From: SURF-24 sp964537965
Lineage (GTDB): Bacteria; Bacteroidota; Ignavibacteria; Ignavibacteriales; SURF-24
Reading direction: 5' to 3'
NCBI GenBank assembly: GCA_964537965.1
Contig: CAZIDB010000210.1
Location: 1 to 8,304 of the forward strand
Length of the DNA stretch: 8,304 nucleotides
Shown: piece by piece, positions 1-6,361 of the stretch
Numbering within the stretch: the first letter of the stretch is position 1
How the letters are laid out: each line of letters starts with the position of its first letter
Translations under genes and position numbers: made by a program
Notes under the pieces: model-generated
What the model was told of the DNA's origin: nothing
Seen by the model: the letters and a program-made list of their open reading frames with translations, nothing else
Database searches by the model: none

Positions 1-2
1 CA

Positions 3-1085
3 GTTTCAATTAAGCACGTCGAACTACAGATAGTTGAGAGAGGATGGAAAGAAGGATGGATTAAACCGGAAATTCAAAATAATAAATCAGGTAAAAGAAT
101 TGCGGTGGTTGGTTCAGGTCCGAGCGGATTAGCTGCTGCACAGCAGTTAGCGAGATTTGGCCATGAAGTTGTAGTATTCGAGAAGAGTGATAGGATTGGT
201 GGATTACTCCGTTATGGCATTCCGGATTTTAAACTAGAAAAGAAAATTATTGAAAGACGTCTGGATCAGATGGAAAAGGAAGGTGTGATTTTTGAAACAG
301 GTGTAAATGTAGGTGTTGATATTTCTGCAAGATACCTTAACAGAACATTTGATGCCGTTGTTGTTGCAGCAGGATCAACAATTCCAAGAGACATAAAAAT
401 TCCGGGCAGGGGTTTAAATGGAATTCATTTTGCAATGCAATATTTAACACAGCAAAATAAAATTAATGCCGGTGATGAAATTCCAGATGATGAAAGAATT
501 TCTGCAAAGGATAAAAATGTGATTGTAATTGGAGGAGGAGATACCGGTTCTGATTGTGTTGGAACTGCAAACAGGCAGGGTGCTAAATCTGTTACACAGG
601 TTGAGATTCTACCTAAACCTGCAGATGAAAGAATGTCTTATAATCCATGGCCATACTGGCCTTTAATACTTCATACTTCTTCATCGCATATGGAAGGATG
701 TGAAAGAAACTGGAGCCTTTCTGCAAAACAGTTTGAAGGCGATGGGAATGAGGTTAATAAAATTATTTTCAATAAACTTGAATGGACCGAACCTGATTCA
801 AAGGGAAACAGAAATTTGAACGAAATACCAAACTCTGAGTTTTCAATGAAAGCTGATTTAGTGTTACTTGCTATGGGATTTGTTCATGTTGAGCATGGCC
901 CGCTTATTAAAGATTTAGGTTTACTTTTAGATGATAGGGGAAATATTAAGACCGACAATAATTTTATGAGTTCTGCCAAAGGTTTTTTTGCTGCAGGGGA
1001 TACAATCCTCGGTGCATCATTAGTGGTTAAGGCAATTAAATCCGGAAGAGACGTAGCTGAGAAAGTGAATCAATATCTTTCGTAA
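3..1085 (+). CDS. gltD: Glutamate synthase (NADPH) small subunit, 5' end cut by window edge
   Basis: This is the FAD/NADPH-binding subunit that passes electrons from NADPH to the large subunit (GltB), which makes two glutamates from glutamine and 2-oxoglutarate. The frame is open from the first full codon at 3 to TAA at 1083-1085, about 360 residues, so roughly 120-130 N-terminal residues (including the cysteines for the iron-sulfur clusters) lie outside. A GTG at 105 is not the start: the reading upstream (VERGWKEGWIKP) is conserved GltD sequence. Seen: FAD dinucleotide fold VVGSGPSGLAAAQQL near 105-150; RIGGLLRYGIPDFKL near 195-235; second dinucleotide fold VIVIGGGDTGSDC near 520-560 for NADPH; the GltD-type TSSSHMEGCERNWS stretch near 675-720; and a C-terminal FAD contact FFAAGDTILGASLVV near 985-1030. 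No gross defect is visible. GltB is expected just upstream (inference). Related NADPH-dependent reductases share the fold, but the TSSSH stretch favours GltD. Confidence 0.95.
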   Translation, partial: VSIKHVELQIVERGWKEGWIKPEIQNNKSGKRIAVVGSGPSGLAAAQQLARFGHEVVVFEKSDRIGGLLRYGIPDFKLEKKIIERRLDQMEKEGVIFETGVNVGVDISARYLNRTFDAVVVAAGSTIPRDIKIPGRGLNGIHFAMQYLTQQNKINAGDEIPDDERISAKDKNVIVIGGGDTGSDCVGTANRQGAKSVTQVEILPKPADERMSYNPWPYWPLILHTSSSHMEGCERNWSLSAKQFEGDGNEVNKIIFNKLEWTEPDSKGNRNLNEIPNSEFSMKADLVLLAMGFVHVEHGPLIKDLGLLLDDRGNIKTDNNFMSSAKGFFAAGDTILGASLVVKAIKSGRDVAEKVNQYLS

Positions 1086-1133
1086 TTAATAAATGAAGCA
1101 ATTTGCCAAGCTAATATTTACCTGGTTTATTCA

Positions 1134-1150
1134 TTTGAATTACATTCAAA
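1134..1150. repeat. Perfect 7-bp inverted repeat with 3-nt spacer
   Basis: TTTGAAT (1134-1140) and ATTCAAA (1144-1150) are exact reverse complements separated by TAC. It starts 49 bp after the gltD stop. Only one G:C pair per arm makes it a weak RNA hairpin and there is no T run after it, so a terminator is unlikely; a protein-binding palindrome is possible but unsupported. Confidence 0.35.
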
Positions 1151-1272
1151 GATTTGTTCTGATCAATTTTCAATTAGCATTTCTCCTGTGATTAAGCCAG
1201 AATAAAATTTGAATTCATTATGGATTAATAATTAAAATTGCTCTATTATTGTAAAAGATTTAAGGAAATAAA

Positions 1273-1299
1273 TTGTAGAAAAGGTTTATAACCTATAAT
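1273..1299 (+). promoter_or_regulatory. Possible sigma70-type promoter for the kinase-amidase pair
   Basis: A perfect TATAAT at 1294-1299 has TTGTAG at 1273-1278 15 bp upstream, which matches TTGACA at four positions. The short spacer and the AT-rich setting make chance occurrence likely. The palindrome AGGTT-TAT-AACCT (1282-1294) sits in the spacer, where a repressor could act. I found no Bacteroidetes-type TAnnTTTG element in the gap. If used, the leader would be about 125 nt. Confidence 0.25.
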
Positions 1300-1330
1300 T
1301 GTAAGAAGTATTTGGATGAGATTATTTCTG

Positions 1331-1350
1331 AAAATCTTTAAAAATCTTTA
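1331..1350. repeat. Tandem decamer AAAATCTTTA x2
   Basis: Two exact head-to-tail copies of AAAATCTTTA occupy 1331-1340 and 1341-1350. Each contains AAATCTTT, whose reverse complement AAAGATTT occurs at 1148-1155 and 1254-1261 in the same gap. One helical turn per unit would put bound proteins on the same face of the DNA. Confidence 0.5.
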
Positions 1351-1398
1351 GAATAATTTCTGGATTTGATACTATGATTTTAAATTTCTTTTCTGCAT

Positions 1399-1428
1399 AG
1401 ACCAGGGAAGGTTGGGAGGAAGGGGTCT
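1399..1428 (+). promoter_or_regulatory. G-rich ribosome binding site inside a small inverted repeat
   Basis: The SD region of the kinase gene is a purine tract with five G runs: 1405-1407, 1410-1411, 1414-1416, 1418-1419 and 1422-1425. The best SD cores are GGGAGG (1414-1419) and AGGGG (1421-1425), the latter 8 nt from the ATG at 1434. AGACC (1399-1403) and GGTCT (1424-1428) flank the tract as exact 5-bp complements. The RNA could therefore form a short stem with a 20-nt loop, or a two-tetrad G-quadruplex, either of which would affect ribosome access. The SD itself is clear; the regulatory reading is inference. Confidence 0.5.
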
Positions 1429-1433
1429 GAATT

Positions 1434-4400
1434 ATGTATTCACACAGAATATTTATAACCTTACTATTATTTGCCTCATCGTTCAATTTAAATACAAATG
1501 CCCAGCAGTTTGTTGTTAAAAATTATAATCTTGAAGAAGGATTAGAATCAAATATTGTCCATGATGCATTACAGGATGAGAATGGAAATATCTGGTTTGC
1601 AACCGAGTCTGGGATTTCAGTATATAATGCAAAAAACTGGAAGAATTATAGTATTGACGAAGGATTACCTGAGAACGAATATCTTTCGCTTAAACAAGAT
1701 AGAGAAAATATTATATGGGCAATCCCGTATAACAGCATGAATCCGATTGCCTATTTTAAAAACAATCAGTGGTTAAGTTTTAACAAGTTCTCAAATAACC
1801 AAATTGACAAATACCTCTTTACAGCTTTCGATATTTTTTATGAGAACAATAAAAAAATACTTTGTTTTGGAACAGGCAATGGTTTACTTCTTAACGAAGG
1901 TGAAAATGTAAAAAAAATAACATGGCAGGATGGCCTACCGGATAATAAAATAAACGGACTTAGTAAATCAAATGATCAGCTTTTTATTTGTACCGATAAC
2001 GGTTTAGCTTATTATTCAAAAGGATTAATTAGGAATCTTCAACTTAACATTCCGTCCAAAAGAATACTAGCTTCATACGTCTCAGATAAAAGTAATACTG
2101 TTATATGGTTATTGGGCGACAACTGGATTGGCAGACTTGTTAACCTTAAACTTGAAGTTATCTACAAAAATAATGAGAAGATTTTCAACCATCAGAATAA
2201 AAGGCATAGCTTTATAATTTTCGACGGAGTTGAACGAATTTTCTGCGGTAATGAATTTGAAATGTATTATTATGATTTAAAAAAGAAACAACTCTATAAT
2301 ATTAACCAGGAAAACGGATTTACAACAACCGGAAGTTCAAAAGTTCTTCTCGATTCCGAATCTAATCTATGGTTCTGTACTTACAGGGGGATTGACAAAG
2401 TAAGCAGCCAGAGATTTCAGAATTATTTTAAATCTACCGGATTGTTTGATAACGAAGTTTCGGCAATACTTGAGGTAAGAAAAGACTTTTTAATATTCGG
2501 GCACAATAAAGGTTTAACAATACTAAAAGACGGCATTTATAAAACAATTGATTTCGATATTTATTCTGATGATCCGGTGATAAGTCGTCGGGTAATGTCT
2601 TTATACATGGATAAAAAAAATAATATCTGGATCGCTGCTTCTAATCTAGGAATTGGAAAGCTCGTTAAAGAAAAAATAATATGGATCAGGCAAAATAAAT
2701 CTCTCTCAATTAATACAATTTTTGAGGACAACAATAACAATCTACTTGTCGGAACAAATGATGGTATTTATAAGTTGTACCAAAACGAATTATTACCGGT
2801 TGCATCACGGAATGCCGGGGTAAGTTATGTAAGGCAGCTTTACCTAGACAATTCAAATATTCTTTATGCAACTATGCCGTTCGGAATTGTAAAATTTTCG
2901 AACGGTAAAATTGAATTGTTCGACGCAACAAAACTTAATTCAGCAGAAAATATTTATGAGATATGCAGTTATAATTCTGATTTATTATTAGGTACTAATA
3001 ATGGATTATTTATTCTGGATAAAAATAATTCGGTAAAAAAGTTTATTCAGAATAACTTTTGGATTGATAAAAAAGTATTTACAATTAAACGCGGTAATAA
3101 TAATTCTCTCTGGTTCGGTACCAATGATGGAATTATCAATTGGAATGGTTCTCAATTCAATCACTTTAATCTTGTTAATGGTTTAGCAGGAAGGGAAGTA
3201 AACAGGTCTACTATTATAAATGATTCTTATGGTAATTTGTGGATTGGTACAGACAGAGGTGCCTCCTGCTACTATCCTGAATATGAACGAAAAGAAAACA
3301 TTGCTGAAGTAATAATAGAGAATATTCAGGGACCTAAGGAAAATATTCTATCTGAAAACGGAGAGATTAATTTACCATCTAACACAAATGAATTGATATT
3401 TAATTTCAGAGCGGTTTCTTATGTGAACGAAAATAATATTAATTATTTTGTAATGCTGGAAGGTTTTGATACCGAATGGATTGATAATGGATTTAGCCGT
3501 ACTATAAGATATACAAACCTTAAACCGGGTGAATATAAATTCCTGGTGCGTGCAAAAAACATGAATGGCGATTTAAGCGAGATCATGTTTTCCAATAACA
3601 TTGTTGTGAATAAACAATTTTATTTGCAATGGTGGTTTATGCTGACGGCTATTCTGATTCTCTCGTTTGTTATTTATTTAATTTATAACTACAGGTTCCA
3701 GATAAAATACAGCGGGCAATTAGAAAAAGAAGTTGAACTAAGGACAGAAAAATTAAAGAAGTCTCAATACGAACTTGAACAGTCAAACATCGCAAAAGAT
3801 AAATTCTTCTCAATCATTGCACACGATCTGAAATCACCTTTCCAGGGATTGCTTGGTTTAATAAACTTTATTTCAGCCAAATATAATGAACTGCGCGAAG
3901 AAGATATTAAAGAATACCTTCTTATAATAAAGGATGCCACCACAAAATTATTAGAGTTGATTGTTCAATTGCTTGAATGGTCGCGGATTCAGACAGGGAA
4001 TATAGAATTTGTCCTAAAAGAATTTAATTTCCACGATGAGGTAATAATTCCGTCAATAGATTTATTAAAAGTTAATTCCGATGCCAAGGAAATTTCAATC
4101 ATAAACAGAATTGATAAAAACCTGTTTGTAAAAGCAGATATTAATTCATATAGGATGATAGTTGATAACCTGTTATCAAACGCAATAAAATTTACAAGAG
4201 ACGGTGGCGAAATAATAATTGATAAAAAAGATTCAAACGGATGTTATGAAATAAGTATTTCAGATACAGGCATTGGAATTCCACAGGAAAAGATAAATAA
4301 ATTATTTCAGGTCGGAGAAAATACTTCAACAAGAGGAACTGCAGGTGAAATTGGAACCGGGCTTGGTTTAATTCTTTGTAAAGATTTACTTGAAAAGAAC

Positions 4401-4496
4401 GGACATAAAATTTTCGTAATATCAGAATCCGGTAAAGGATCAACCTTCTATTTTACAATTGAAAAATCAAATGATGAGAACCGGGAGATCATATGA
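1434..4496 (+). CDS. Membrane sensor histidine kinase with periplasmic two-component-regulator propeller
   Basis: This predicted inner-membrane sensor kinase has 1020 residues. Residues 1-23 look like a signal peptide (cleavage near NA/QQ). Residues about 25-620 hold degenerate Reg_prop propeller blades, with repeated N-L/I-W-(I/F)-G/A-T-x-x-G motifs at W54, W313, W399, W560 and W603. A Y_Y_Y domain spans about 655-725 (GFDTEW, then NLKPGEYKFLVRAKN). One membrane helix lies at about 733-754, then a coiled-coil linker. The kinase core has the H box IIAHDLKSP with phospho-acceptor H797, the N box N912/N916, G1 box DTGIGIP at 944-950 and G2 box GTGLGL at 974-979, so it should be active. The protein ends after HATPase: it has no receiver or AraC-type HTH domain, unlike hybrid two-component systems of similar sensor design. 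The ligand is unknown; in the hybrid relatives the propeller side binds glycans or other periplasmic solutes. It overlaps the downstream amidase gene by 4 bp. No response regulator gene is in the window. Confidence 0.92.
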   Translation: MYSHRIFITLLLFASSFNLNTNAQQFVVKNYNLEEGLESNIVHDALQDENGNIWFATESGISVYNAKNWKNYSIDEGLPENEYLSLKQDRENIIWAIPYNSMNPIAYFKNNQWLSFNKFSNNQIDKYLFTAFDIFYENNKKILCFGTGNGLLLNEGENVKKITWQDGLPDNKINGLSKSNDQLFICTDNGLAYYSKGLIRNLQLNIPSKRILASYVSDKSNTVIWLLGDNWIGRLVNLKLEVIYKNNEKIFNHQNKRHSFIIFDGVERIFCGNEFEMYYYDLKKKQLYNINQENGFTTTGSSKVLLDSESNLWFCTYRGIDKVSSQRFQNYFKSTGLFDNEVSAILEVRKDFLIFGHNKGLTILKDGIYKTIDFDIYSDDPVISRRVMSLYMDKKNNIWIAASNLGIGKLVKEKIIWIRQNKSLSINTIFEDNNNNLLVGTNDGIYKLYQNELLPVASRNAGVSYVRQLYLDNSNILYATMPFGIVKFSNGKIELFDATKLNSAENIYEICSYNSDLLLGTNNGLFILDKNNSVKKFIQNNFWIDKKVFTIKRGNNNSLWFGTNDGIINWNGSQFNHFNLVNGLAGREVNRSTIINDSYGNLWIGTDRGASCYYPEYERKENIAEVIIENIQGPKENILSENGEINLPSNTNELIFNFRAVSYVNENNINYFVMLEGFDTEWIDNGFSRTIRYTNLKPGEYKFLVRAKNMNGDLSEIMFSNNIVVNKQFYLQWWFMLTAILILSFVIYLIYNYRFQIKYSGQLEKEVELRTEKLKKSQYELEQSNIAKDKFFSIIAHDLKSPFQGLLGLINFISAKYNELREEDIKEYLLIIKDATTKLLELIVQLLEWSRIQTGNIEFVLKEFNFHDEVIIPSIDLLKVNSDAKEISIINRIDKNLFVKADINSYRMIVDNLLSNAIKFTRDGGEIIIDKKDSNGCYEISISDTGIGIPQEKINKLFQVGENTSTRGTAGEIGTGLGLILCKDLLEKNGHKIFVISESGKGSTFYFTIEKSNDENREII
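4483..4496 (+). promoter_or_regulatory. SD and ATGA stop/start overlap, kinase to amidase
   Basis: GGGAG at 4483-4487 lies 5 nt before the ATG at 4493-4495, which overlaps the kinase TGA at 4494-4496 as ATGA. This supports the amidase start and indicates that the two genes share an mRNA and are probably translationally coupled. Confidence 0.8.
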
Positions 4497-5254
4497 AAAT
4501 CGGGCTTGTACAATATAATCCTGTGTGGGAATCAATAGAACGCAACAAAAAGAAATTGCTCGGAATGATATCATCGCTTAAAGAAGAGATTCCTTTACTT
4601 GTTTTTCCTGAAATGACTCTTACCGGTTTTACAATGCAATCATCTTTATTCGCGGAAGAATATGAAGGAGAGTCGTTTAATTTCTTTAGGGAAATTGCAA
4701 AAGAAAAAAACTGTGATGTAATTGCCGGCATTATAGTTAAATCGGAAGAGAAATATTTTAACTCATCTGTTCACATTGATAATTCCGGAAAGACAATTGT
4801 TCGTTATGATAAGATTCATCCATTTTCTCCTTCGGGTGAAGATAAATATTATACAGCAGGAAAGCAGGGAGTTATTACTGAAATAAATGATGTGAAAGCA
4901 GGGTTATCTGTTTGCTATGATCTGCGCTTCCCGGAATTATTCAGGTTCTATGCTAAAGAAAAAGTTGATCTGATTGTTACGATTGCAAACTGGCCTGTTA
5001 GCAGGATAGAACATTGGCGCACATTATTAAAAGCCAGAGCAATTGAAAATCAATGTTTTGTGGTTGGTGTTAACAGGGTTGGAACCGATCCTTTACATGA
5101 ATATAACGGTTATAGCAGCATATATGATCCAACGGGAAAAAATATTTCTGAATCATTTAATGAAGAAAAAATAATAACTGCTGACATTGACATTAAACTT
5201 GTACAGGAAACAAGAACCAAACTTCCGTTTTTAAATGATATTAAGTTGATCTAA
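4493..5254 (+). CDS. Nitrilase-superfamily amidase, YafV/Nit2-like omega-amidase
   Basis: This cytoplasmic C-N hydrolase of 253 residues is complete for the family. The Glu-Lys-Cys catalytic set is visible: E40 in FPEMTLTGF, K107 in YDKIHPF, and C141 in SVCYDLRFPELFRFY, with the supporting E116 in SPSGEDKYY. The stretch IANWPVSRIEHWRTLLKARA and the following NRVGTD match the pattern of E. coli YafV and eukaryotic Nit2. Those enzymes hydrolyse the omega-amides 2-oxoglutaramate and 2-oxosuccinamate to the 2-oxoacid and ammonia, which repairs or uses the by-products of glutamine/asparagine transamination. Exact substrate remains inferred: related branches include deaminated-glutathione amidase and carbamoylputrescine amidase. 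There is no signal peptide. The start is fixed by a good SD and the ATGA overlap with the sensor kinase, so it should be co-expressed with it. The gene ends in TAA and is followed by a 70-bp gap before the small membrane gene. Confidence 0.9.
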   Translation: MKIGLVQYNPVWESIERNKKKLLGMISSLKEEIPLLVFPEMTLTGFTMQSSLFAEEYEGESFNFFREIAKEKNCDVIAGIIVKSEEKYFNSSVHIDNSGKTIVRYDKIHPFSPSGEDKYYTAGKQGVITEINDVKAGLSVCYDLRFPELFRFYAKEKVDLIVTIANWPVSRIEHWRTLLKARAIENQCFVVGVNRVGTDPLHEYNGYSSIYDPTGKNISESFNEEKIITADIDIKLVQETRTKLPFLNDIKLI

Positions 5255-5281
5255 CCAAAAAGCTTTTCGGAATATTTAACA

Positions 5282-5310
5282 TTTACATACAATTTTCGAT
5301 AATTGATAAT
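5282..5310 (+). promoter_or_regulatory. Promoter-like sequence for the small membrane gene
   Basis: TTTACA (5282-5287) and GATAAT (5305-5310) each match the sigma70 consensus at five of six positions and are separated by exactly 17 bp. The expected transcription start, about 7 nt past the -10, is near 5317, leaving only some 8 nt before the ATG at 5325. That would be a nearly leaderless mRNA and would fit the absence of an SD. Whether this organism's main sigma factor uses these hexamers is unknown. Confidence 0.4.
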
Positions 5311-5324
5311 AAAAATTGTAGTAG

Positions 5325-5501
5325 ATGAATAAAGAATATAAAAACTGGTCAATAGAAAAAGGTGATTACCATCGACAAGGCGATGAAGAAAAAAGTTTCT
5401 GTTATAAAGTAATCAGGGGATTATCAAAAAATTCAGGTGTGTTAATCTTTACGATTCTTCTGGTGTTAATTTTTTACCTGGTAATTGAATACATCTTTTA
5501 A
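5325..5501 (+). CDS. Small single-span membrane protein, 58 aa, unknown function
   Basis: ATG at 5325-5327 opens a 58-codon frame ending with TAA at 5499-5501. I do not recognise the family. Residues 1-38 are polar and charged (starting MNKEYKNWSIEKGDYHRQGD) with one Cys at about 26 and a basic stretch VIRGLSKN before the membrane. Residues 39-57 form one hydrophobic helix (VLIFTILLVLIFYLVIEYIF) that runs to the C-terminus, as in a tail-anchored protein; the positive flank predicts a cytoplasmic N-terminus. There is no signal peptide and no SD, but a promoter-like TTTACA-N17-GATAAT lies directly upstream. It is 70 bp after the amidase gene on the same strand, so readthrough from that operon is also possible. 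Its stop overlaps the stop of the convergent punA. The orderly polar-then-hydrophobic layout argues for a real gene, but no homology evidence is available. Confidence 0.55.
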   Translation: MNKEYKNWSIEKGDYHRQGDEEKSFCYKVIRGLSKNSGVLIFTILLVLIFYLVIEYIF

Positions 5502-6322
5502 TCCAAATAAGTAATAATTCTTTTCAGCAATCTTTCAAAGTGGGACTTTACCTTATTTGCAGTAGCAGTAACTTCATCGTGCGAGAGTTTTTCTGTGGAA
5601 ATTCCGGCCGCATAATTTGTTATGCATGAAATCGAAGCTACTTCCATTTTAAGGCTTGATGCATAAATAGCTTCGTGGGCAGTACTCATACCAACAGCAT
5701 CACCGCCAAATATCGAAGTCATTTTAATTTCGGCGGGGGTTTCATAGCTTGGTCCTTTTCCGTACCAGTAAACACCTTCCTTCAATGAAATATTCTCTTC
5801 AACTGCGGCTTGTTTAATTTTTTGTTCTAACCGGGAAGAAGGAAAATCAATTTGCTTATTTCTTATTTCAATTGATGCCAGTCCAAGTAAGTCGGTCAAT
5901 TCTTTTTTTAAGAAAACAGAATTAAAACTTGTGTTAAGCATTAAATCACCGGGAATAAGGTTAGGATTAACACCACCTGCTGCATTTGTAAGTAAAATAG
6001 TTTTACATCCTAGCTGATGACCTAAAAAAACAGGTAACACACATTGATTCAATTTATATCCTTCATATAAATGAATTCTACCCTGGAAAAGTAAAATCTT
6101 AACATCCTTGTAAATTGAAAAATGGATTTTGCCTGAATGACCTGTTACTGTTGATACGGGGTAATCAGGAATATCCGCAGTTGATATTGATTTAACAGTA
6201 TTAATACTTTCTGCAAAATCTCCTAAACCACTACCGAGTATAATTACAACCTGCGGAGAAAATGGTTTTTGCAATTCAAGGAATTCAAGTGTTTTTTTAT
6301 ATTTAAATTGCATATCAAGCAT
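5498..6322 (-). CDS. punA: Purine nucleoside phosphorylase, trimeric PNP (PunA/XapA) family
   Basis: This 274-residue cytosolic enzyme splits purine (deoxy)nucleosides with phosphate into base and (deoxy)ribose-1-phosphate. Residues matching known PNP active-site positions are present: S31 in ILGSGLGDF, R82/H84/Y86/E87 in QGRIHLYEGY, NAAGG at 113-117, GPSYET at 190-195, M212 in AVGMST, N236 in CITN and H248 in LSHDEV. The asparagine in the ITN motif points to 6-oxopurine substrates such as inosine and guanosine, by analogy with human PNP. Oddity: residues about 125-165, where family members usually carry a DHIN...NPL...FG.RF.DM stretch, read differently and are a few residues shorter. The start is chosen at 6322 because AGAGAG (6327-6332, minus strand) lies 4 nt upstream; M4 has no SD. 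It is the last gene of tdk-nupC-punA, 39 nt after nupC. Confidence 0.93.
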   Translation of the reverse strand: MLDMQFKYKKTLEFLELQKPFSPQVVIILGSGLGDFAESINTVKSISTADIPDYPVSTVTGHSGKIHFSIYKDVKILLFQGRIHLYEGYKLNQCVLPVFLGHQLGCKTILLTNAAGGVNPNLIPGDLMLNTSFNSVFLKKELTDLLGLASIEIRNKQIDFPSSRLEQKIKQAAVEENISLKEGVYWYGKGPSYETPAEIKMTSIFGGDAVGMSTAHEAIYASSLKMEVASISCITNYAAGISTEKLSHDEVTATANKVKSHFERLLKRIITYLD

Positions 6323-6361
6323 GATACTCTCTTAAATAAATGATTGTCTTTAAGTGAAAAG

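Larger units (their letters stand above)
1086..1433. other. 348-bp AT-rich intergenic region before the sensor kinase
   Basis: No convincing gene lies here. What can be seen: a 7-bp palindrome TTTGAAT-TAC-ATTCAAA (1134-1150), a 5-bp palindrome AGGTT-TAT-AACCT (1282-1294), four copies of the octamer AAAGATTT or its complement (1148-1155, 1254-1261, 1332-1339, 1342-1349), a TATAAT at 1294-1299, and a G-rich tract at 1405-1425 over the kinase ribosome binding site. No GC-rich hairpin followed by a T run is present, so an intrinsic terminator for gltD is not evident. The length and content fit a promoter and leader for the downstream kinase-amidase pair. Confidence 0.6.

Noticed and set aside
105..107. 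GTG as the gltD start codon
   Set aside because: The frame is open to the window edge and the upstream residues are typical GltD sequence; starting at GTG would cut into the FAD-binding fold. It is a truncated gene, not a short one.
1093..1191. 32-codon hydrophobic frame starting just after gltD
   Set aside because: It has no SD and ends inside low-complexity AT-rich DNA; random AT-rich sequence readily gives hydrophobic peptides of this size. No supporting evidence.
1316..1351. Very short frames (11 and 8 codons) in the kinase leader, considered as leader peptides
   Set aside because: No SD, no codon bias for a regulatory amino acid and no attenuator-like paired hairpins.
1555..1740. 61-codon plus-strand frame inside the sensor kinase
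   Set aside because: It lies wholly within the propeller coding sequence in another frame and its product looks like nothing; a shadow of the real gene.
4192..4443. 83-codon minus-strand frame opposite the kinase HATPase domain
   Set aside because: It is antisense to conserved kinase motifs, whose sequence fully explains the open frame.
4489..4731. 80-codon minus-strand frame opposite the amidase start
   Set aside because: The amidase frame carries the catalytic motifs and the SD; this one has neither.
5257..5272. Near-palindrome CCAAAAAGCTTTTCGG after the amidase gene as a terminator
   Set aside because: It has no loop, only two G:C pairs in the core and no following T run, so it is not a credible intrinsic terminator.
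6331..6354. CTTAAA...TTTAAG inverted repeat between nupC and punA
   Set aside because: Six weak pairs around a 12-nt loop in AT-rich DNA; expected by chance and not placed like a terminator.
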